Positions 1 to 5,596 of a stretch of DNA of 5,920 bases are shown here, in pieces (position 1 is the first letter of the stretch; the number at the start of each line of letters is the position of its first letter). Made by a program: the position numbers and the translations under genes. Under the pieces are notes generated by a model. It saw nothing but the letters and a program-made list of their open reading frames with translations. It was not told the origin of the DNA and did not search any database. The stretch covers positions 1-5,920 of the forward strand of contig JANQGN010000352.1 of NCBI GenBank assembly GCA_028277295.1, given 5' to 3'. This DNA is from Rhodospira sp. (GTDB taxonomy: Bacteria; Pseudomonadota; Alphaproteobacteria; Rhodospirillales; Rhodospirillaceae).

Positions 1-240
1 GTTGTCGCTCGGGATCGCCGACAGCCCGAACAGCGTGTGCGCGTTCGACCGGCCGCGCCCCGGACCCTCGGCCAGCGCCTGTTGATGGGCCAGGAACGAC
101 GGGCTCTGCATGAAGAACACGGAAAATGCCGCCATGCCGATGTCGTCCATCGTATAGCGTCCATTCCGCCCCGTCCGCCGATCCGGCAGGGCCGCGCACC
201 GCTCCCGCAGCGCCGCGATATGCTCTTCAAGCCACCTCAC
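1..240 (-). CDS. DDE transposase, N-terminal part (cut by window edge)
   Basis: This is the first 80 codons of an insertion-sequence transposase; the rest lies beyond the left edge of the window. The reading frame starts at GTG (238-240), and an in-frame TGA lies a few codons upstream. Visible motifs are MAAFSVFFMQSPSFLAHQ (about residues 36-53), GRGRSNAHTLFGL (about 61-73) and IPSDN at the cut edge. From memory, these resemble the N-terminal region of IS4-like/ISNCY transposases common in proteobacteria. The catalytic DDE residues would lie further downstream and cannot be checked here. The preceding sequence has no strong Shine-Dalgarno, so the exact start is uncertain. The gene runs in the same direction as the oxidoreductase at 332-868 and sits about 90 bp beyond its stop. 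The family call is moderately sure, and intactness is unknown. Confidence 0.75.
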   Translation of the reverse strand, partial: MRWLEEHIAALRERCAALPDRRTGRNGRYTMDDIGMAAFSVFFMQSPSFLAHQQALAEGPGRGRSNAHTLFGLSAIPSDN

Positions 241-331
241 CCAGTGTGGGAATCACATCCCGAGCCTCGTGCCAAGCCTTTCACCTCAAAATGAGAACTG
301 CTGCCAAGGGTTTTTGGGCCGTGCGCCTCCT
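241..331 (-). mobile_element. Probable end region of the left-edge insertion sequence
   Basis: This 91-bp gap separates the transposase start from the stop codon of the oxidoreductase. It contains a short palindrome, CTCAAAATGAG (285-295), next to GAACTGCTGCCAAGG (295-309). This is the right distance upstream of the transposase start for a terminal inverted repeat. The other end of the element is outside the window, so neither the terminal repeat nor a target duplication can be verified. A weaker imperfect palindrome lies at about 248-260. The boundary is an inference from position. Confidence 0.35.
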
Positions 332-868
332 TCAGCAGATGCGCGCCTGAAAGCGATAAGTCAACTGCACGACACCGCTGGAGTATTCCTTGTGACGAGC
401 CAGCGTCGGCGGCCTCAGCGATGGCCCGGCCGGAAACAATGGCACCCCTTGCCCAAGAAACACCGGCATAATGAACAGGTCCATCTGGTCCACCGCCGCA
501 TGCTGAAGGAAGGTGGAGATGGTCAGGCCGCCCCCCACCACCCAAACGTCACCCGCCTCGGCCTGGCGCACCCGGGCGATCAGGGCACATACATCCTCTG
601 ACCAGGCCGATACACCCTCGGGAACGGTGTCGGGCAGAGGCGAACTGGTCAACACCAGACAATGCCTGCCGGCATAGGGCCAGTCCTCAATCATCCCGAT
701 GTGGTCGAAGGTGGTCCGCCCCATAACGATCAGTCCGACCTGCTCGATGAACTCGGGATATCCGTAATCCTGGTCCTCAAACGGAGCGAGCCACTCCACG
801 TTCCCGGCGGAATCGGCAATATAGCCATCCAGGCTCACGGCAATGAACAGGCGGACCGAGGTGAACAT
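332..868 (-). CDS. RibD C-terminal/dihydrofolate reductase-like family protein
   Basis: The predicted product is a 178-residue soluble cytoplasmic oxidoreductase with the NADPH-binding fold shared by dihydrofolate reductase and the RibD reductase domain. Family features are VSLDGYIAD (about residues 11-19), VGLIVMGRTTFD (about 44-55), a VLTSSPLPD strand (about 72-80), the glycine-rich VWVVGGG (about 108-114) and a FLGQGVPLFP block (about 137-146). Length is normal for the stand-alone family. The ATG at 866-868 was chosen because AAGGA (877-881) precedes it by 8 nt. An ATG at 899-901 would add 11 residues without family similarity. Members of this family are often annotated as dihydrofolate reductase, but their substrate is usually unknown; a true folate role is not shown here. 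The gene lies 137 bp downstream of the DUF2333 gene on the same strand and is followed by an insertion sequence. It appears intact. Confidence 0.88.
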   Translation of the reverse strand: MFTSVRLFIAVSLDGYIADSAGNVEWLAPFEDQDYGYPEFIEQVGLIVMGRTTFDHIGMIEDWPYAGRHCLVLTSSPLPDTVPEGVSAWSEDVCALIARVRQAEAGDVWVVGGGLTISTFLQHAAVDQMDLFIMPVFLGQGVPLFPAGPSLRPPTLARHKEYSSGVVQLTYRFQARIC

Positions 869-979
869 GGACAATGTCCTTGGCGGCGACGGGTCCGTCA
901 TTGGGCCCGCCTTGGGTAGGCGGGTCAAGGCCCTGGCACGCGAGTCATGTCCACGGACGATCCGCCTAGAGCATGCTGG

Positions 980-995
980 GCGATTCAGAAATCGC
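980..995 (-). other. Small stem-loop after the DUF2333 gene
   Basis: A perfect 6-bp stem with a 4-nt loop (GCGATT, CAGA, AATCGC on the plus strand) lies about 10 nt beyond the stop of the DUF2333 gene. No T-tract follows on the minus strand, so it is at best a weak or Rho-assisted 3' end. A second hairpin with 6-bp CCCGCC/GGCGGG arms lies at about 905-923, just upstream of the oxidoreductase. Neither proves separate transcription of the two genes. Confidence 0.25.
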
Positions 996-1005
996 GCAAC
1001 AGGCC

Positions 1006-2148
1006 CTAGAGCCGCGCTTGGCCGTCGTGGAGCCCCAGGCCGGCCCTGGTATCGGCGAGGGCGCGCGCCGCTTGTTGCAGCAGGTAGCCCTGAGCCACCC
1101 AGTGATTGGGCGGCAGCAGGGCGTCCAGGGCGCCGTTGGAGACGATCAGCGGGCGCAGGGTCGCCGCGGTCGTGAGGTGGGCGAGGGCCCGGTTCCATGC
1201 CTCGGCGAGGACCGGATCGGACAGACGATCCGCAGTGTCGCGACCCAAGGCGCGCAGGATCAGCGCCATGGCGTAGGCCCGCCCCTTGATGTCGTAGTAG
1301 TGGGCATCCGGGGGTATGCCATCGCCGCGCCTGTCTGGGTCCGGTGGGCGGGCATCCAGGCGTGCGTCTACGACACTCAGCGCCGCATGGAGATCCACCA
1401 GGAACCGGTCAACGATGGCCGTCGTCAGGTCGGCGTTGTCTGGCATGATGGCCGATCCGTCGGCCAGCCTGCGGTTGACGGACTCGACCAGGGTCCGCGC
1501 CGCGCCGTACTGCGTTTCGGCTGACGGCTGCCGTCCGAACGACTTGGACAAATCCAGGATCCAGGCGTCCCCGGGAGACGCCAGCAGATCGGCCGCCTGG
1601 CGCAAGTCTCGGTGGAGCGTCGCGGCGGCGGCCGCGCGGTCCGCCTCGCGGCGGGACCAGAGGCCGTCCCATAGCGCGCGGCCCGCGTCTGTCTCCAGGG
1701 CCCCGGCGTCGCCGGGATGCGTCTGGTCGGCCATGGTCGCCATCGTATGGGCGAGGGTGCCGACAATGCCCTGCTGGAACGCGGCCATGCGGGTCAACAG
1801 CCATCCTGGGAGGAACGCAGGATCGTTTGACACCCAATGATGTGTCTGAGTCTCACGCACAATGAGCGCCGCCACCATCGCCAGGGTCTCGCGTTCCCCC
1901 TCGGCGATCGCCGGGGGCGCGAAGGCGGGATCGTCGGCGATCCGCTGCACAACAAGGGCGCCGATCCAGTAGTAGAATACCACCGACAGGACGGCGATCG
2001 TCAGCCCGCCCAAACGGAATCCACTGACGGATATCGGCCGCCGCCGCTTGGTCGGCGGCGGCTCGTCCGGGGGGCCGGCATGGGACGCGGCGCCCGTCAA
2101 AGAGTGCCACCCGTCCGGCCTGGTCCTGCGAGTCACTGTATCGCCCAC
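1006..2148 (-). CDS. DUF2333 family membrane-anchored protein
   Basis: The predicted product is a 380-residue protein of unknown function, recognised from memory as DUF2333, a family found mainly in alpha- and other proteobacteria. The first ~45 residues are polar and end in a basic patch (KRRRP, about 34-38). One hydrophobic membrane segment follows (about 48-69), and the rest is a mainly helical periplasmic domain. Conserved-looking blocks are HWVSNDPAFLPGWLL (about 104-118), FQQGIV (about 124-129), SPGDAWILDLSKSF (about 191-204), SAETQYGAAR (about 209-218) and DAHYYDIKGRAYAMALIL (about 281-298). The start is a GTG at 2146-2148 with GAGG a few nt upstream. A TATGAT hexamer lies about 50-60 nt further upstream on the minus strand and could be a -10 box, but no good -35 is visible. 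Length and motifs look complete. No neighbour suggests a specific partner. Confidence 0.82.
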   Translation of the reverse strand: MGDTVTRRTRPDGWHSLTGAASHAGPPDEPPPTKRRRPISVSGFRLGGLTIAVLSVVFYYWIGALVVQRIADDPAFAPPAIAEGERETLAMVAALIVRETQTHHWVSNDPAFLPGWLLTRMAAFQQGIVGTLAHTMATMADQTHPGDAGALETDAGRALWDGLWSRREADRAAAAATLHRDLRQAADLLASPGDAWILDLSKSFGRQPSAETQYGAARTLVESVNRRLADGSAIMPDNADLTTAIVDRFLVDLHAALSVVDARLDARPPDPDRRGDGIPPDAHYYDIKGRAYAMALILRALGRDTADRLSDPVLAEAWNRALAHLTTAATLRPLIVSNGALDALLPPNHWVAQGYLLQQAARALADTRAGLGLHDGQARL

Positions 2149-2344
2149 GGCTACCCTCGGGATCTGGTTCTGATGGTCGCTCGATAGCCCCTAACATAGA
2201 TCATACAAGCGGAGACTGGGGGGACGTGTCCGCGCGCGAGGGCCCTACCTTAAGCCGCGTGGCGCGACCATCAAGCCGTGACGCGACTCGCTTTCCAAGA
2301 CTGATGTGAACCGCCCCTGGTTTGCCGGAGGCTCCAGAGCTTGA

Positions 2345-2443
2345 GAGCCCGTCCGGAAAGTCTCGGGAACCGCGACATACTGTGTGCCTGTGCCCGGATC
2401 GCATGCCATATGTGGTGTTTTGCATGGCTTTCCGGACAGACAC
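2345..2443 (+). repeat. MITE copy 1 (99 bp, imperfect 16-bp terminal inverted repeats)
   Basis: The element starts GAGCCCGTCCGGAAAG and ends CTTTCCGGACAGACAC. The two ends match at 13 of 16 positions as inverted repeats, and the inner ten bases are perfect. TGA lies directly on both sides (2342-2344 and 2444-2446), as expected for a 3-bp target duplication. The same 99-bp sequence recurs at 4973-5071 with about 15 substitutions and no gaps. TNA target duplications and short GAG-type ends suggest mobilisation by an IS5-family (IS1031-like) transposase; that assignment is inference. It encodes no protein of credible size. Confidence 0.8.
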
Positions 2444-2458
2444 TGAGAGGATAGAGCC

Positions 2459-2683
2459 CTGAGCAAGACTGGGACCTCGATGAACTCGCCTGAAGTGCGC
2501 GATCGAGCGATGCGGATGGTGAACGAGCATGGGGGCGTCTACGCCTCCGAGTGGGCAGCGCTGACGCCGATCGCCGATAAGTTCGGGTGTCAGGACCAGG
2601 CCCTTCACGCGCGCGATCCGTTCCCTATGGGCGATCTGATCCACCGAAGCAACCTGGACGTGCAATACCTGCACGCCGTTTGA
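2459..2683 (+). pseudogene. IS3-family transposase remnant, orfA head joined to an orfB fragment
   Basis: The frame from ATG 2480 encodes 67 residues. Residues 2-37 match the helix-turn-helix OrfA protein of IS3 elements (NSPEVRDRAMRMV, then SEWAAL and IADKFGC). From about residue 39 it switches to an OrfB-like stretch (QALHARDPFPM, then DLIHRSN and VQYL). This corresponds to the integrase-core segment usually reading LIHHSDRGVQY. Most of orfA and the first part of orfB are therefore deleted. The second catalytic Asp (HSD) is Asn58, and the usual Gly is Asp60, so no activity is expected. The original start was probably at 2459-2461, where CTG now stands, followed by SKTGTS before the first ATG. 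A stop follows at 2681-2683. The product is most likely non-functional. Confidence 0.72.
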
Positions 2684-2773
2684 TCACACCAAACAGCCGC
2701 GGGCACTGGATGAGCCCAGCGCACCATGTGCGGGTTTCGTGCTTCAAGCGGTGCGGCAGACCTCATGAACGCG

Positions 2774-2798
2774 CAAGAAGAACGCGCACAGGGTGCGC
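2774..2798 (-). terminator. Weak intrinsic terminator downstream of the kinase
   Basis: Read on the minus strand, a perfect 6-bp GCGCAC/GTGCGC stem with a 3-nt loop is followed by GTTCTTCTTGCG. It lies about 50 nt beyond the stop of the histidine kinase, where a terminator would be expected. The T-tract is interrupted and the stem is short, so efficiency is doubtful. The remaining sequence between 2684 and 2847 shows no gene. Confidence 0.35.
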
Positions 2799-2847
2799 CA
2801 GGGCGGATCGTGACACCACCGGCCGCCGCAAGCCCCTTTGTGCAGTG

Positions 2848-4611
2848 TCAGGCCGCGGGAACGGCCGACAGAACGCGATTGGCTGGAAACCGCACGGTTG
2901 CCCGGGTGCCCTGGCCCGGCCGGCTTTCCAGACTGAAGACACCGCCGTGCAACTCCACCAGCCCCTTGGTGAGGGGCAACCCGAGCCCGGTGCCCTCGTG
3001 CTTGCGGGACAACGAGCTGTCCACCTGCCCGAAAGCGCTCATGGCCATGCGGACCCCGGCTTCGTCCATGCCAATACCTGTATCTGTCACGGTCACGATC
3101 AACCCGCCGTCGTCACCAACCGTGGCATCGCAAGAGACGACGCCGCCCGGCTCCGTGAATTTCACGGCGTTCGACAGCAGGTTCAGGAGGATCTGCTTCA
3201 GGCGACGCGGATCGGCCCGCAATGGTGGCAAGCCGGCATCGTCGATTCCAGACAGGGCGACCCCCCCCTTCTGAGCCCGAGGCACAAGAATACGGACGGC
3301 GGCCTCGCAGATATCGCGGACGCTAAGACTCTCTTCGTGCAGCACCAGCTTGCCAGCCTCCACCGCCGATACATCAAGGATATCGTTGATCAGTTCCAGC
3401 AGATGTGTGCCCGAATGGTGTATGAAATCAACGTACTCGTCGTACCGCCTATGGCCCAGTTGACCGAACATCCTGTCTTTCATGGTCTGCGAGAAGCCGA
3501 TGATGGCGTTCAGGGGCGTTCTCAGTTCATGGCTCATATTGGCCATGAACTCGGACTTCGCCTTATTGGCCATCTCGGCCGCGTGCCGCGCCTCCTGCAT
3601 GGTTCGCTCGGCTTGCTTCCGGTCGGTGACGTCCTCATACACCGCCACGAAGTGCGTGATGGAGTCGTCAGGCCCCTTGATCGGCGCGATGGTCACGTTG
3701 GCCCAGAATTCGCTGCCGTCCTTGCGGCAGTCCTTCAGCTCCGACTTCCAGGCCCGACCGGCGCGGATGGTGGCCCAAAGGTCCAAGTGAACGGCTTTCG
3801 GCGTATCAAGGGAACGGAGAATCCGTGGTGTCCGGCCAATCGCCTCCTCGCGACGGAAGCCGGTGAAGTTTTCAAACATCGGATTGACGTACTCGATCAC
3901 GCCATCTGGGTCGGTAATAAAGATGCAGATCGGGCTTTGTTCAACCGCCAGGCCCAGCTTGCGCGACGCCGCCTCGGCATGGCGGCGCATCACCACCTCG
4001 GCCCTCAGCGAGGCGGTCCGTTCCTCCACCTGGCGCTCCAGATTCTCTCGGGCGGCGCGCAGTTCGCTCGTGCGCTCGTCAATTTCCTGTTCCATGGGCT
4101 TGACCATCCAGCGGAACAGCACGAACCAGAGCGTCAGGGCCGTCACACCGATCAGAACGAAGGCCAGCAAGAACAGTCCCTGCCCAAGGGATGCGAGCGC
4201 CTTGGCCGTTGCCGCATCGTCGTGACACAGCGTCAGAGACAGCGACCGATCCCGGTATTCGAAGGTGCGACTCAGCGTCAACGGGGAAACGATCTTGTCC
4301 TCGGCGCGATAGGAGAACAGCGTACGCCCGTTGTCGAAGGCCACCTCAAGCAAGGCGACATCCTTGTGGTTGGCTGGCCAGTCCGCCAGCAGCCGGCGCG
4401 CCTCGGCGTAGTCGTTGCGTAGCATGGAGTCGGTCAGGAAGGCGCCGATCAGATCGGCCTCGATCTCCATCTTGCGGATGTGGCTGGTGGCGAGTTGAGC
4501 CTTCTGTTGGGCATGAACCAGCAGGCTGGCAATCGACGCGAACACCGACAGCACGAGGACAATAGCCGCGAGCAGTCGCCACCGACTATGCTGAAATCGT
4601 CGTCCTGTCAT
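2848..4611 (-). CDS. PAS-containing membrane sensor histidine kinase
   Basis: The predicted product is a 587-residue inner-membrane sensor kinase that autophosphorylates on His and passes the phosphate to a response regulator. An N-terminal membrane segment (about 12-33) and a second (about 145-168) enclose a ~110-residue periplasmic sensor region of no recognised family. A coiled-coil linker (about 175-217, with paired EERT/DERT repeats) follows. A PAS/PAC domain spans about 218-330 (ITDPDGVIEYVNPMFENFTG, ending VAVYEDVTDRKQAE). The HisKA domain carries the H-box MSHELRTPLNAIIGF with His361. The ATPase domain has the N-box NLLSNAVKF (Asn481), G1 DTGIGM (510-515), the F-box at Phe527 and G2 GTGLGL (540-545). 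All key residues are present. No receiver domain is fused, and no regulator gene is in the window, so the partner and signal are unknown. The ATG at 4609-4611 places the first membrane segment normally; its ribosome binding site is modest (GGGA about 9 nt upstream). It appears intact, although flanked by mobile debris. Confidence 0.93.
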   Translation of the reverse strand: MTGRRFQHSRWRLLAAIVLVLSVFASIASLLVHAQQKAQLATSHIRKMEIEADLIGAFLTDSMLRNDYAEARRLLADWPANHKDVALLEVAFDNGRTLFSYRAEDKIVSPLTLSRTFEYRDRSLSLTLCHDDAATAKALASLGQGLFLLAFVLIGVTALTLWFVLFRWMVKPMEQEIDERTSELRAARENLERQVEERTASLRAEVVMRRHAEAASRKLGLAVEQSPICIFITDPDGVIEYVNPMFENFTGFRREEAIGRTPRILRSLDTPKAVHLDLWATIRAGRAWKSELKDCRKDGSEFWANVTIAPIKGPDDSITHFVAVYEDVTDRKQAERTMQEARHAAEMANKAKSEFMANMSHELRTPLNAIIGFSQTMKDRMFGQLGHRRYDEYVDFIHHSGTHLLELINDILDVSAVEAGKLVLHEESLSVRDICEAAVRILVPRAQKGGVALSGIDDAGLPPLRADPRRLKQILLNLLSNAVKFTEPGGVVSCDATVGDDGGLIVTVTDTGIGMDEAGVRMAMSAFGQVDSSLSRKHEGTGLGLPLTKGLVELHGGVFSLESRPGQGTRATVRFPANRVLSAVPAA

Positions 4612-4931
4612 CTCTTGCCGTCCCGATCACGGTCGTACCCATGTTTTGTCGCCTCGGAAGCCGTCTCGCCCAAGAACGACACCCTTCCGTTCTATAGGAG
4701 GACGATCGGGGGCATATGTCGGATCCGTTCTATTACGATCTGGCGAAACAGACCGTACAATCAAGCCAAACCTTCAGGATAGCTGTTTTCTCGGCCCTAG
4801 CCTTTTGGACAAGGGGCCGGTTGCCCGCGTCGACGAGCGGCCGATCACAATATCTCAAGGGCGTTTCCGACGGCAACCGACTCGCCGAAAACACCAGGGT
4901 TCCGAACTCGGATGACAGATTCGTTAGGGTG
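4612..4931. other. Intergenic region upstream of the kinase, no convincing gene
   Basis: This 320-bp stretch is less GC-rich in its middle (about 4725-4800) than its neighbours and probably holds the kinase promoter. A loose -35/-10 pair can be drawn on the minus strand (GTACAA at 4755-4760 and CTATTA at 4730-4735 as written on the plus strand), but its 19-bp spacer is poor. A plus-strand frame opens at ATG 4716 after AGGAGG (4697-4702) and begins MSDPFYYDLAKQTVQSSQTF. It resembles no family I know, and its continuation runs through the inverted repeat and MITE copy 2. It may be the truncated head of a lost gene. A 10-bp direct repeat is listed separately. Confidence 0.5.
4686..4733. repeat. 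10-bp direct repeat, 38 bp apart
   Basis: TCCGTTCTAT occurs at 4686-4695 and again at 4724-4733. The copies start 38 bp apart and lie 75-122 bp upstream of the kinase start codon. Their position would suit a regulator-binding pair at the kinase promoter, but two short copies alone do not establish a site. Confidence 0.4.
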
Positions 4932-4973
4932 CTCAGGATGAGGACTGTCCATTTAAAACAACCTCATCCTGAG
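4932..4973. repeat. Perfect 12-bp inverted repeat with 18-bp AT-rich spacer
   Basis: CTCAGGATGAGG (4932-4943) and CCTCATCCTGAG (4962-4973) are exact inverted copies around a spacer containing ATTTAAAACAA. The last four bases of the right arm overlap the TGA duplication and first base of MITE copy 2. No T-tract follows, so this is not a typical terminator. The arm sequence resembles the CCTCATCCTGAGG palindromic motifs scattered through many alphaproteobacterial genomes; that comparison is from memory. Confidence 0.6.
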
Positions 4974-5071
4974 AGCCCGTCCGGAAAGTCTCGGGAGCCA
5001 CAACATGGTGTGTGCCCGTGTTCGAATCGCATGCCGTATGTGGTACTAAGCAAGGCTTTCCGGACAGACAC
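4973..5071 (+). repeat. MITE copy 2 (99 bp)
   Basis: This is the second copy of the element at 2345-2443. It has the same length and orientation, identical terminal 16-bp sequences and TGA on both sides (4970-4972 and 5072-5074). About 15 of 99 positions differ from copy 1, all internal (between element positions 25 and 81) and without gaps. It lies upstream of the kinase and about 230 bp before the tRNA gene. The unrelated outer flanks support separate insertion events rather than one duplicated segment. Confidence 0.8.
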
Positions 5072-5276
5072 TGAGGGAGGGAAACGACCGAAGGATCTCC
5101 ATCGCGTGCTCCGGTCCTCTCGGAAGGCGCTTCTTAAACGATCGTCCATCAGAGTTCGGAGCCCTGGAAAGTCGGGACGCCCAGTTGACGAGCTGCCCCG
5201 CGACCGTGTAGAACCTCCCTCCACGTTGGCCCCGGGCTGGGCCGGCTTGGGCGCGTAGCGCGCCAGGCCCAACTAA
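5046..5276 (-). pseudogene. Possible protein-gene remnant, unidentified
   Basis: On the minus strand one frame is free of stops from the tRNA edge to a TAG at 5046-5048. Its part from about 5222 down reads like real protein: GGRFYTVAGQLVNWASRLSR (about 5222-5163), then RSFKKRLPRGPEHAMEILRS. A second frame further upstream gives LARYAPKPAQPGANVEGG from about 5266 and would join the first by a one-base frameshift near 5213-5215. The frame then runs into MITE copy 2 and stops. I do not recognise the family. It could be the tail of a disrupted gene or chance open frame in GC-rich DNA. A short GC-rich hairpin (GGCGCG TAG CGCGCC, about 5250-5264) lies within it. Confidence 0.25.
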
Positions 5277-5303
5277 GGATCGCGGCCTCTCGACCGCTTT
5301 TGC

Positions 5304-5393
5304 GGAGGGCGGGCAGGACGGTAATGCAGCGGATTGCTAATCCGTACACCCGGGAAACTGGGTGACAGGGTTCGACTCCCTGGCCCTCCGCCA
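5304..5393 (+). tRNA. tRNA-Ser(GCT)
   Basis: This is a complete 90-nt serine tRNA decoding AGC/AGU. The acceptor stem GGAGGGC (5304-5310) pairs with GCCCTCC, followed by discriminator G and an encoded CCA (5391-5393). The D stem is GCA/TGC. The anticodon stem GCGGA/TCCGT holds loop TTGCTAA with anticodon GCT at 5336-5338. A long variable arm (CACCC/GGGTG), diagnostic of class II tRNAs, precedes the T arm CAGGG-TTCGACT-CCCTG. All stems pair. The gene is followed at once by a strong terminator and then an integrase remnant, so its 3' end is a likely attachment site. A possible promoter (TTGACG 5185-5190, TAGAAC 5209-5214) has an 18-bp spacer but would leave a 90-nt leader. Confidence 0.96.
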
Positions 5394-5404
5394 GTTGACA
5401 GTTC

Positions 5405-5444
5405 AACGCCGTGCGTCATGGTGCGCACGGCGTTGTTTTTGTTT
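5405..5444 (+). terminator. Intrinsic terminator of the tRNA-Ser gene
   Basis: A perfect 11-bp stem, AACGCCGTGCG (5405-5415) with CGCACGGCGTT (5424-5434), encloses an 8-nt loop and is followed by GTTTTTGTTT (5435-5444). It begins 12 nt after the tRNA CCA end. This is a textbook Rho-independent terminator, and the best one in the window. Confidence 0.93.
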
Positions 5445-5504
5445 GACTTGCCCCCGCTCCCCGGTCCTATTGGGTCCCACGCGTGCGCAGCAATCCGCGC
5501 ACAT

Positions 5505-5577
5505 GCGATGGGCCAAGTGATGGGCGGGTGATGGGCTTGTGAGGGTGGCGCCGGGGGGTGTGCCGTCAGCCCATCAC
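5505..5577. repeat. GATGGGC repeats, candidate integrase arm-type sites
   Basis: GTGATGGGC occurs at 5517-5525 and 5528-5536, with a one-base variant GCGATGGGC at 5505-5513 and an exact inverted copy GCCCATCAC at 5569-5577. The three direct copies are spaced 12 and 11 bp, close to one helical turn. They sit between the tRNA 3' end and the integrase start, where tyrosine recombinases of integrated elements often bind arm sites. The role is inferred from position and spacing. Confidence 0.5.
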
Positions 5578-5596
5578 GCCCGTCCCGAGACGGGCG
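5577..5596 (+). promoter_or_regulatory. Hairpin covering the integrase ribosome binding site
   Basis: CGCCCGTC (5577-5584) and GACGGGCG (5589-5596) form a perfect 8-bp stem with loop CCGA. The 3' arm overlaps the only Shine-Dalgarno-like bases (GGCGGA, about 5593-5598), and the stem ends 6 nt before the ATG at 5603. In an mRNA this would hide the ribosome binding site and keep integrase translation low. The stem is seen directly; its regulatory effect is inferred. Confidence 0.45.

Larger units (their letters stand above)
2307..2683 (+). mobile_element. Decayed IS3-family element with nested MITE
   Basis: The left boundary is set at TGAACCGCCCCTGG (2307-2320), continued by TTTGCCGGAGGCTCC (2321-2335). 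This resembles the TG-starting ends of IS3-family elements from alphaproteobacteria, from memory. A transposase remnant follows at 2459-2683. A 99-bp MITE (2345-2443) sits between the end and the reading frame. No matching right end is found before the kinase gene, so the right side was lost. The element cannot be autonomous. The left boundary is less certain than the transposase remnant. Confidence 0.55.

Noticed and set aside
869..1198. N-terminal extension of the oxidoreductase to 901 or 1198
   Set aside because: The added residues are low-complexity Arg/Pro/Ala text, overlap the DUF2333 gene in part, and the ATG at 868 has a well-spaced AAGGA and matches the family start.
973..1840. Plus-strand open frames opposite the DUF2333 gene
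   Set aside because: They have no family resemblance and overlap a gene with conserved blocks, a good start and a ribosome binding site on the other strand.
2201..2674. Minus-strand open frame of 157 codons through MITE copy 1 and the IS3 remnant
   Set aside because: It crosses three unrelated pieces of DNA (IS end, MITE, antisense of the transposase remnant). The segment shared with copy 2 comes from the MITE, and 15 substitutions there change 8 residues, so coding selection is not evident.
2587..4422. Long plus-strand open frame (611 codons) opposite the kinase
   Set aside because: The minus strand encodes a kinase with every expected motif over the same stretch. The plus-strand frame is His/Arg/Gly-rich without recognisable domains, a typical antisense shadow in GC-rich DNA.
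2342..5074. Composite transposon formed by the two MITE copies around the kinase
   Set aside because: Each copy has TGA on both its own sides and unrelated inner flanks, which fits two independent insertions. Since all four flanks read TGA, the composite reading cannot be fully excluded but needs more assumptions.
4716..5258. Plus-strand open frame of 180 codons after an AGGAGG
   Set aside because: Only its first ~40 residues look plausible. The rest runs through the inverted repeat, the MITE and tRNA-upstream DNA, so it is not one gene; noted as a possible truncated head.
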